In this document: in pieces, positions 1-5,759 of the stretch
How positions within the stretch are numbered: the first letter of the stretch is position 1
Layout of the letters: the number at the start of each line of letters is the position of its first letter
Assembly: GCA_028718845.1 (NCBI GenBank)
Contig: JAQULA010000121.1
Coordinates: forward strand, 1-5,759
Reading direction: 5' to 3'
Length of the DNA stretch: 5,759 nucleotides
Source of the DNA: Candidatus Omnitrophota bacterium
GTDB lineage: Bacteria; Omnitrophota; Gorgyraeia; B26-G9
The notes under the pieces: generated by a model
Database searches by the model: none
What the model saw: the letters and a program-made list of their open reading frames with translations, nothing else
Told to the model about the DNA's origin: nothing
Program-made: the position numbers and the translations under genes

Positions 1-495
1 GATAGGCGGCCGCAGCGGATTGCGGATAATCGCACCGTCTTTCTTGAACCATATATTTTGTATCGCGTAATCCGGCGACCCGCGTTCCATGCTCCGGACC
101 AGTTCCAGCATGGGATACTCGCCTTCCCCGACGCAAATCATATCGACCCAGGGATTGGTGATAACCCGTTCGGGAATAACGGTCGGATGAATCCCGCCCA
201 TAATGATCGGAACATTCAGCTCGGCTTTGATCCGCTGAGCCATCGCGCCGGCCCAGGGATAATCGGTGGTAATGACCGAGAATCCGACCAGGTCCGGGCG
301 GTACGCTTTCAGGTCCGCGATAACGTCTTCTTTAAAACTGAACATTTGATTCAACTTTTTGAAAGAAAACGTCACATCGTCAAACAACTGCGGATCAATA
401 AACAGTTTAACCTGGTGACCCGCCTGTTTGAGCACGGCCGAAACGTATTCGATCCCCAACGATTCAATGGCACTGCTTACAAACGCTATTTTCAT
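1..495 (-). CDS. B12-binding-domain radical SAM enzyme, second copy (C-terminus off the window)
   Basis: An open frame of 165 codons runs from an ATG at 495 to the left edge without a stop. It starts MKIAFVSSAIESLG and contains DPQLFDD, PDLVGFSV, GGIHPT and VGEGE, the marks of the N-terminal B12-binding domain. It aligns without gaps to residues 1-165 of the upstream neighbour, with about 100 of 165 residues identical by hand count, so the two are tandem paralogues. The radical SAM Cys motif of the neighbour lies at residue 198, so here it is expected about 100 bases beyond the left edge and cannot be confirmed. The ATG has a GGAG ribosome site 7 nt upstream (503-506) and sits 32 bp inside the end of the preceding gene. 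Because the ATG is inside that gene and the frame runs off the window, the gene is easy to miss. It probably catalyses a related or successive step to its neighbour. Confidence 0.92.
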   Translation of the reverse strand, partial: MKIAFVSSAIESLGIEYVSAVLKQAGHQVKLFIDPQLFDDVTFSFKKLNQMFSFKEDVIADLKAYRPDLVGFSVITTDYPWAGAMAQRIKAELNVPIIMGGIHPTVIPERVITNPWVDMICVGEGEYPMLELVRSMERGSPDYAIQNIWFKKDGAIIRNPLRPPI

Positions 496-2059
496 CTTCA
501 CGCTCCGCGGTGCGGGCAGATTCCCCGCGCTCACCGCATTTCGATACCCACGGGATCCGCCGCACTGCCGAAAAAAACCATCGTTTCACTTTTCCGGTGA
601 CAAAATAACGATACCGGCACACGGTAATATGCAAGGCCCAATTATACCGGTAAGGAATCCTCAGCCAGTTCGAAAAAATCACCGCGATGCAATACGGCAA
701 AGGCAGCATTAACCGGTAAAGCCGGTAGCGGATGATCAGCGTATTGATCTCCGCCGGCAGATACAGCAAAAAGGCAAAGAATGTCTGAATCTGCCTCATT
801 TCCAAAGTCAAAGAATCTCCGCCGCTGATAAATGCCTGCACATTATGCCCTTCTTCCAAAGAAGTCACATCCTCCGCACTCAAGGAACCGTTCTCCCGGG
901 CTTGTTCAATGATCGCGGTTTTCGGATAATAACGGAATCCGAAACAATATATTTTCATGACCCGGTTCCGGTTATAAAATTCCAGCATATCGATGTTTTC
1001 CTCCGGCGATTGCCCGGGCATGCCGATGATATTATCGGTAATGATACGCAATCCGGCATTTTTCAAGACGTTGATTGCCCGTTCAAGCTGCTTCGCGGGA
1101 ACGTTACGGTTCATGATCTCCCGCCGGGTCTTTTCGGAAACCGACTGCACCCCCAATTCGACGTCATGACAGCCGGCCGAAGCCAGCCATTCGGCCTTTT
1201 CCTGCGTCACCGTGGACGGGTGGACAAAACAGGCGAAAGGAACGGCAACTTCCCCGGCATAACGCCGCGAAAAATCCTCCAGCCAGGAAGACGAAGCCGC
1301 CATCAAATCATCGTCATGAAAACGCACCATTGACATCGGAAATTTTTGTTTTGCCCCGCGCAATTCATCGATTACCTTAGCGACTCCGCGAAAACGCACA
1401 TACCGCTCATGCGGACCATAGAGTTTCTTCACATAAGAATGGCAGCAATAACTGCAGGCATTCGAGCAGCCCCGACTGGCCATTACATAATAGCACTGTA
1501 AAAAATGCGGGCTGGCCTGCCGGAAGATCTCTTTGTCCGGCGGCGGCAACACATCCAAATCGGCAATCAGCGGCCGCACCGGATTACGAATGATCCCGCC
1601 GTTTTTTTTGAACCAAAGGTTTTTTATAGAATAGTCGATATTCCCCCGGGCCATGCTTTCCACCAGTTCCAGCACAGGAAACTCCCCCTCGCCGACGCAG
1701 AGCATATCGACAAAAGCATTTTCAATGACCCGCTCCGGAACCGTGGTCGGGTGAATGCCTCCGAAAATTATCGGTACATTCATCCGGCTCTTTACCGCCA
1801 TCGCCATCCGGCAGGCCCATTGATAAAAATCGGTAACCACGGAAAAGCCGATTAAATCCGGATTATATTCCTCAAGCCCCGCAATGATCGTTTTTCGATA
1901 CTCAAACAACCGGTTCAACGGCTTACAGCTCAAATTTTCATCATCAAACAACTGCGGATCGGTAAACAAACGCACACTGTGCCCGTTAGCCTTGAGTACC
2001 GCGGCTATTGAACCGACCCCCAGACGCTCGCACGAGTCATTAACAAACGCAATTTTCAC
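464..2059 (-). CDS. B12-binding-domain radical SAM enzyme
   Basis: A 531-residue class B type radical SAM protein. The N-terminal Rossmann-like B12-binding domain covers about 1-165, with PDLIGFSV at 67-74, GGIHPT at 100-105 and the VGEGE signature at 122-126. I see no DxHxxG motif, so cobalamin would probably be bound without a protein histidine ligand, as in many of these enzymes. The radical SAM motif CSNACSYC is at 198-205, with GVQS at 303-306 and GMPGQSPEEN at 346-355. Residues about 425-500 form a hydrophobic, aromatic and Arg-rich region that I cannot assign to a domain; it could sit at the membrane. Likely chemistry is methylation of an unactivated carbon or another radical rearrangement; the substrate is unknown. 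The start is GTG at 2059, inside the preceding gene and with a poor ribosome site, so translation probably depends on coupling. The start is supported by ungapped alignment to the next gene from residue 1. It overlaps that gene by 32 bp. Confidence 0.93.
   Translation of the reverse strand: MKIAFVNDSCERLGVGSIAAVLKANGHSVRLFTDPQLFDDENLSCKPLNRLFEYRKTIIAGLEEYNPDLIGFSVVTDFYQWACRMAMAVKSRMNVPIIFGGIHPTTVPERVIENAFVDMLCVGEGEFPVLELVESMARGNIDYSIKNLWFKKNGGIIRNPVRPLIADLDVLPPPDKEIFRQASPHFLQCYYVMASRGCSNACSYCCHSYVKKLYGPHERYVRFRGVAKVIDELRGAKQKFPMSMVRFHDDDLMAASSSWLEDFSRRYAGEVAVPFACFVHPSTVTQEKAEWLASAGCHDVELGVQSVSEKTRREIMNRNVPAKQLERAINVLKNAGLRIITDNIIGMPGQSPEENIDMLEFYNRNRVMKIYCFGFRYYPKTAIIEQARENGSLSAEDVTSLEEGHNVQAFISGGDSLTLEMRQIQTFFAFLLYLPAEINTLIIRYRLYRLMLPLPYCIAVIFSNWLRIPYRYNWALHITVCRYRYFVTGKVKRWFFSAVRRIPWVSKCGERGESARTAEREDENSVCKQCH
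503..506 (-). promoter_or_regulatory. Ribosome binding site of the second B12 radical SAM gene
   Basis: GGAG on the minus strand, 7 nt before the ATG at 495, located within the coding end of the preceding gene. It supports the start of the partial gene and suggests that it can recruit ribosomes itself as well as by coupling. Confidence 0.65.
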
Positions 2060-3350
2060 GCCGATTATCCGCTTTCTTCATTTGTTCCATTAAATAAGCA
2101 CCATAACTATCATGCACCCGGGTCCCGGTAATGATCCCCTGCCCGCAATTTTCGGCGATACGCGCGTCAAATTTATACGGGTCGCAAATACTGGCAAAGG
2201 TTATGCTCAAAAATTTTCCCGGTTTACGGGGATAGCCTCCCCTTAAAAAGGTACCAAGCCCGGCGGGAATCAGCATAATCGCCCGCGGGGTTAAAGACAA
2301 AATTAAAAACCATATAAACCGGGCATAGGAGAGTTTCTTTTTCTCGGCCTTGAGCCCGGACAAATCCCGGCTCACTTTCTTCAAATCGATAAACTCATTA
2401 ATCGGCCGATAACCCCGGCCGCAGCGCACCACCATAAAGTGAAAATAATAAAAACATTTTCTTTTCTCCGTCACGCTCATATAGGCATAAAAAAGTTTTT
2501 GAAAGGCGATAACGGCTTCCTCAGATATTTTACCGTCGGTATGTGCTTCGAGATGTTTTATCAGCTCATGCGGCATTATATACTTATCGCTGTTCGTCCG
2601 GGCCGGTTCATAATAGGAATAGGTTATAAAACTAAGATCTTTGATGTACGGCGCCGAAAGCGCGTAATCAAAAATTTTTCCGATTTCCGGCTCGTTTACA
2701 CCTTTGGAAATGGTCGCATTGAGGGTCACCGGAACCGACATCCGGTTAAGATTTTCCAATGCCTCCAGTTTGGTTTTTAAGAAATCCCCTCCCCGGACGG
2801 ACCGGCAAACATCTTCGTTAAAGCCGTCGAACTGAACACTGACATGATCGATACCCGATGCTTTCAGCTCACCGGCATACCGGACATCGGCAATCTTAAG
2901 CGCATTGGTATGCAGGTTAACGATCTTTCCCGCCTGTTTAAGAATACGGATCATTTCAAACAGCCGGCCGCAATCGGTTGCCTCGCCGTGAGAAAAAGTA
3001 AACCGTTTGATCTTTTTTATCCGCGCCGCTTCCCGGACGCGGTCCAACGGCAGTTCTTCGATCGTATCGCAATAGCGCAGATAGCAAATCGGACAGTTGA
3101 GCGAACAACGTGTCGTCGCGTTGAGATAATATTCCCGCTGAGGGAGCGCCTGCGGCACAAAATAAAAATAAAAATCGCTCAATTCCCGGTACGCGGCCGG
3201 CCGATCGCAAATCCGGACGGAAAAAACGCCGTGGCGCCGGCATTCTTTTTCGAGATATACCCCGCCCGCTTTTTCGACCACGGCGGCGTCAAGAACATCC
3301 ATACAGACCGGACACACACTTAATGTTGTTCTTATCGGTATCGCTTTCAT
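2040..3350 (-). CDS. Radical SAM enzyme, COG1964/Tes-like, with N-terminal Cys/His knuckle
   Basis: A complete protein of 436 residues. The N-terminus has CPVC (Cys 3, 6) and C-x-x-HG (Cys37, His40), a zinc-ribbon or rubredoxin-like site as I recall from COG1964 enzymes. The radical SAM cluster motif CSLNCPIC is at 82-89, NLHTNA at 145-150 and QFDGF at 173-177. The usual GGE motif is replaced by SHGEAT at 120-125, so SAM amine contacts may be altered. A hydrophobic segment at about 343-368 is followed by CDPYKFD at 389-395 and Cys402, matching the ending of the gene at 4632-5759. The start at 3350 is preferred over an in-frame GTG at 3389: it forms a 4-bp ATGA overlap with the aminotransferase, has a GGGGA site close upstream, and the added residues would lie wholly inside the preceding gene. 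The last residues overlap the next gene by 20 bp. Archaeal relatives join lipid tails; that function is not proven here, and a generic radical SAM oxidoreductase is the alternative. Confidence 0.9.
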   Translation of the reverse strand: MKAIPIRTTLSVCPVCMDVLDAAVVEKAGGVYLEKECRRHGVFSVRICDRPAAYRELSDFYFYFVPQALPQREYYLNATTRCSLNCPICYLRYCDTIEELPLDRVREAARIKKIKRFTFSHGEATDCGRLFEMIRILKQAGKIVNLHTNALKIADVRYAGELKASGIDHVSVQFDGFNEDVCRSVRGGDFLKTKLEALENLNRMSVPVTLNATISKGVNEPEIGKIFDYALSAPYIKDLSFITYSYYEPARTNSDKYIMPHELIKHLEAHTDGKISEEAVIAFQKLFYAYMSVTEKRKCFYYFHFMVVRCGRGYRPINEFIDLKKVSRDLSGLKAEKKKLSYARFIWFLILSLTPRAIMLIPAGLGTFLRGGYPRKPGKFLSITFASICDPYKFDARIAENCGQGIITGTRVHDSYGAYLMEQMKKADNRRENCVC

Positions 3351-4612
3351 TTCTTCCCCACGGCTGACGCCTGAAAAATTTTTCCGCACGACTGCCCGAT
3401 AAAACGGATATCCGGTTCATTTAAATAAATACCGTTCGGGATAATCAGCAGGTTACCGGCGATCCGCGCGAATTCCGGAAAAGCCGCGCAGTCGCCTCCG
3501 AATACGGTCAATTGCTGCGGGGTGGTCAATTCATTTAACTGCGAATCTATCCGCGACGCAATCAGTTTTTTTCTGAGCTCATTCAGGTCGACGGATTTTT
3601 CCACGCACAAGGCGTAATAAAGATAGGTATGCCGGGCCTGCGGCAGCGCCCGGGGGATCCGGATTCCCGGGATATCGCCGAGGATTCGGTTCAAAATCCG
3701 GGCATTGTCCATCCTGGCCTGATTATGCCGGTCCAGGTTCTTCAACTGCTCGATGCCTACCGCCGCCTGCAAATTGGACATCCGAACCTTCCAATCTTCG
3801 GGAACCGCATCCAGGATCGCCGACGAATCTTTTTTGTGCTCCATCGGATTATAGGGATCCCGGATATTGAAAAACCGCAGCACCGGATATAACGTCCAAA
3901 AGAATATCCGTGGACGCGTAAGGATATTGGCCAGCAGCGAGTTTACGATCTGAATCGTGAGCCGGCCGCGGCCGGCATCGTGGAATGTTTCGGAAAACTT
4001 CCGCACAAAAGCGTGGATATCCGCATCGCCGGTACAAAGCATGCCTCCGCCGAATGTCGATATGGACTTGGCCTTGCCAAAGCTGAAAATTGCCGCGTCT
4101 CCGAAGCTGCCTGCCGGCTTATCCGCATAGGCGGCACCGCAGGCCATCGCGCAATCCTCGATCACCGTAAGACCGTACTGTTTTTTCAAGCGCATAAAGC
4201 CTTCCATCTCGCACGGTTGTCCCCACATATGCGTGAGAATCAGCACTTTTGTCCGCGGGGTAATATGCCGTTCCACGGTTTGCGGCGAGACATTGTAGGT
4301 AACCGGATCGATATCGGCAAATACCGGCTTAAAACCGAACGCTTTTATCACCGTAAAAATACTTTGATGCGTAAACGGAGTTATGATTACCTGCGTATCC
4401 GCGGGAAAATTATAATATTTAAACAGCAAATACAATCCCAGTCGGGCGGATGGAATGGCGGCGGCATAGCGGACATTAATATACTCGGCGAACTGCCGTT
4501 CAAATAAAGGAATATATTCCCCGCGAACCATTGCCGCAGAGCATAGCAGCGATGCGATGATGCCGTATTCCTTCCCGGTTATGTCGACCGAATGCCTCGG
4601 ATAAGCTTTCAT
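3347..4612 (-). CDS. DegT/DnrJ/EryC1/StrS-family PLP aminotransferase
   Basis: A 421-residue fold-type I PLP enzyme of the family that aminates keto-sugars and cyclitols, usually with glutamate or glutamine as amino donor. Visible family marks are the VIEDCAMACGA segment (Asp153, expected to pair with the pyridine nitrogen), GSFGDAAIFSF at 168-178, and the Schiff-base lysine at about K182 followed by GGGM at 188-191. The start was set at the ATG at 4612: it has an AAGAGG ribosome site 7 nt upstream and lies just after the preceding gene. The frame stays open upstream to 4801, but that 63-residue extension overlaps the preceding gene and does not look like this family. The protein is longer than the roughly 370-400 residues usual for the family, and a hydrophobic, aromatic insertion at about 218-255 accounts for much of the excess. 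The substrate could be a sugar nucleotide, a cyclitol or another ketone; the sequence does not decide. The stop overlaps the next start (ATGA). Confidence 0.93.
   Translation of the reverse strand: MKAYPRHSVDITGKEYGIIASLLCSAAMVRGEYIPLFERQFAEYINVRYAAAIPSARLGLYLLFKYYNFPADTQVIITPFTHQSIFTVIKAFGFKPVFADIDPVTYNVSPQTVERHITPRTKVLILTHMWGQPCEMEGFMRLKKQYGLTVIEDCAMACGAAYADKPAGSFGDAAIFSFGKAKSISTFGGGMLCTGDADIHAFVRKFSETFHDAGRGRLTIQIVNSLLANILTRPRIFFWTLYPVLRFFNIRDPYNPMEHKKDSSAILDAVPEDWKVRMSNLQAAVGIEQLKNLDRHNQARMDNARILNRILGDIPGIRIPRALPQARHTYLYYALCVEKSVDLNELRKKLIASRIDSQLNELTTPQQLTVFGGDCAAFPEFARIAGNLLIIPNGIYLNEPDIRFIGQSCGKIFQASAVGKK
3355..3359 (-). promoter_or_regulatory. Likely ribosome binding site at the ATGA junction
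   Basis: GGGGA on the minus strand, 4 nt before the ATG at 3350, within the last codons of the aminotransferase gene. Spacing is short, so coupling by re-initiation at the ATGA overlap (3347-3350) is probably as important. Confidence 0.45.
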
Positions 4613-4619
4613 GGAAATG

Positions 4620-4625
4620 CCTCTT
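4620..4625 (-). promoter_or_regulatory. Ribosome binding site of the aminotransferase gene
   Basis: AAGAGG on the minus strand, 7 nt before the ATG at 4612. It decides the start: the frame is open upstream to 4801, but only this ATG has a well-placed site after the stop of the preceding gene. Confidence 0.75.
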
Positions 4626-4631
4626 GTCGGT

Positions 4632-5759
4632 TCATTTTTTACACCAGTTTTTACTGCAATCGCCGCGGTATTTTTTTTCAAAATCGATCGCCCGAAAACC
4701 ATCCCGGCCTTGATTGGCCAGGACTCCGTCATCGATCCCGACATAGACAATCTCATCATGACAATTGCAGGCGATGCTGCTATCCAAATTATAGGGATCA
4801 CAGCTGGTATTGAAATTTAAATACAGGAACTTCCGGCTGCAGACATGATACCGTTGTTTCAAGAAAAAGGAAACCCCCGTTCTTACCAGCTCTGCCAAAA
4901 TCGCGCCGGAAGAACGCCGCAACAGGGCAAAAGGCAAAAAACAAACCAGAAATATTTTGCCCAACAGCCGGTTTTGGGGGGACAGCCGGGCATACCGGTC
5001 CAAAACCCATTCCGCCCGCGGCAAATTCAAAAACAGGCTGATCGGCTCATAGCCCCCCTTATTCCGGAATAGCACAAATATCTGGGTATACAGACAAAAT
5101 CGCTGATTTGAAAATGATTTTAAAGCCAGATGCAGCTTTTGAAACAAATAAATATCCCGCTTGGTGATTTTTCCCCGGGTCGTTTCTTCCAGGGCATCGC
5201 CGACCCCATCCGGCATAATATTGCGGGACAGCGGCCAATTCCGGACATCACCCAGATAGCAAAGCGTGAAAAAATTAATCGCGTTGATAAAATTATGGGC
5301 CGCGGCAAAATCAATAATGGGCCCCAGCGCGGCGTCATTAATCCCTTTGGCAACCGTAACATTTAAATCCGTCGACACCGACAATCCCTCCAGGTTCCGC
5401 AGCACCGTCAGCTTATCGTCCAGTAAATCCCGGCCCCGGAACTCCCGGTAAGCGTTCCGGTCGAAACCGTCAAACTGCAGGTTGATCCTGTCGACGCCGT
5501 GATCGCGCAATCGTTTCACATACGATTGTTCGAGCAATTTAATGCCGTTGGTATTGATCGTGACGATTTTTTTGTGTTTTTTTAATAACCCGACTATTTG
5601 GAAAATATCATCGCGGCAGGTCGGCTCTCCTCCGGAAAGCACATAATAGCGAAACGGATTGTTCCGCACAAAGTCATCGATCTGCGCCGGGGTCGGATCC
5701 GGTATTTTTATCTCGCCGGAATCGCCGAGATGACAAATCGTACAACGGGTATTACAACG
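4632..5759 (-). CDS. Radical SAM enzyme, COG1964/Tes-like, N-terminus off the window (partial)
   Basis: The frame is open to the right edge, giving 375 visible residues. The radical SAM cluster motif CNTRCTIC (Cys 2, 6 and 9 of the visible part, bases 5733-5756) lies at that edge, so a start at the GTG at 5669 would wrongly cut it off; the true start is outside. The SAM-binding motif SGGEPT is at residues 42-47, an INTNG strand at 68-72 and QFDGF at 95-99. A hydrophobic stretch spans about 265-300, followed by a CDPYNLD motif at 320-326 with further Cys at 331 and 333. The DPY-x-x-D-then-Cys ending resembles what I recall of COG1964 enzymes such as archaeal tetraether synthase. The core block is a clear paralogue of the gene at 2040-3350. 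It probably performs 5'-deoxyadenosyl radical chemistry, possibly on a membrane-associated substrate. The substrate is unknown. Stop TGA, then a 19-bp gap to the aminotransferase. Confidence 0.88.
   Translation of the reverse strand, partial: RCNTRCTICHLGDSGEIKIPDPTPAQIDDFVRNNPFRYYVLSGGEPTCRDDIFQIVGLLKKHKKIVTINTNGIKLLEQSYVKRLRDHGVDRINLQFDGFDRNAYREFRGRDLLDDKLTVLRNLEGLSVSTDLNVTVAKGINDAALGPIIDFAAAHNFINAINFFTLCYLGDVRNWPLSRNIMPDGVGDALEETTRGKITKRDIYLFQKLHLALKSFSNQRFCLYTQIFVLFRNKGGYEPISLFLNLPRAEWVLDRYARLSPQNRLLGKIFLVCFLPFALLRRSSGAILAELVRTGVSFFLKQRYHVCSRKFLYLNFNTSCDPYNLDSSIACNCHDEIVYVGIDDGVLANQGRDGFRAIDFEKKYRGDCSKNWCKK

Noticed and set aside
464..475. CKQCH tail of the first B12 enzyme as a functional metal site
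   Set aside because: It is encoded by bases that must also encode the start of the next gene, so the Cys pattern is probably incidental.
58..600. Plus-strand open frame of 180 codons
   Set aside because: It is antisense to the second B12 radical SAM gene and the end of the first, whose proteins are clearly conserved; its own translation shows no recognisable domain.
845..1333. Plus-strand open frame of 162 codons
   Set aside because: Antisense to the radical SAM core of the first B12 gene; low-information translation rich in His, Arg and Pro, typical of a shadow frame.
3351..3389. GTG start at 3389 for the complete Tes-like gene
   Set aside because: The extra 13 residues lie wholly inside the aminotransferase gene; the ATG at 3350 forms a standard ATGA overlap and precedes the conserved CPVC knuckle.
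3980..4507. Plus-strand open frame of 175 codons
   Set aside because: Antisense to the PLP-binding region of the aminotransferase, including its catalytic lysine; no domain of its own.
4613..4801. N-terminal extension of the aminotransferase frame to an ATG at 4801
   Set aside because: It would overlap the preceding radical SAM gene by about 170 bases, does not resemble the family, and a good ribosome site supports the ATG at 4612.
1..5759. RiPP precursor peptide gene, suggested by several radical SAM enzymes together
   Set aside because: There is no intergenic space for a small gene (the largest gap is 19 bp), and the aminotransferase and B12 enzymes do not specifically point to peptide modification. 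One could still lie outside the window.

Overview
All five genes in this window lie on the minus strand and read from right to left as one tightly packed operon that continues past both edges. In transcription order they are: a radical SAM enzyme of the COG1964/Tes-like type (N-terminus beyond the right edge); a DegT/DnrJ/EryC1/StrS-type PLP aminotransferase; a second Tes-like radical SAM enzyme, complete, with an N-terminal Cys/His metal-binding knuckle; a cobalamin (B12)-binding radical SAM enzyme; and a close paralogue of that enzyme (C-terminal half beyond the left edge). There is no room for another gene between them. The junctions are a 19-bp gap, a 4-bp ATGA overlap, a 20-bp overlap and a 32-bp overlap. 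I found no promoter, terminator, RNA gene, mobile element or CRISPR array. The long plus-strand reading frames are antisense shadows of these genes.

The organism is bacterial-looking: dense operon, Shine-Dalgarno sites, one GTG start, roughly balanced base composition with many CCG, CGG and GGC codons. Four oxygen-sensitive Fe-S enzymes, two of them B12-type, suggest an anaerobe or a microbe with anaerobic metabolism. I cannot assign a phylum from the sequence alone.

Functionally this looks like a biosynthetic island rather than core metabolism: two pairs of paralogous radical SAM enzymes around one sugar- or cyclitol-type aminotransferase. The three radical SAM enzymes whose C-terminal parts are visible each carry a hydrophobic, aromatic and basic segment there, and the aminotransferase has a similar internal insertion. 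This suggests work at the membrane surface, possibly on a lipid or a lipid-linked substrate. That is inference: the reactions and product cannot be read from the window. The most interesting points are the doubled radical SAM pairs in one operon, the replacement of the SAM-binding GGE motif by HGE in one Tes-like enzyme, and the out-of-frame overlaps that repeat with the same phase at two successive junctions.
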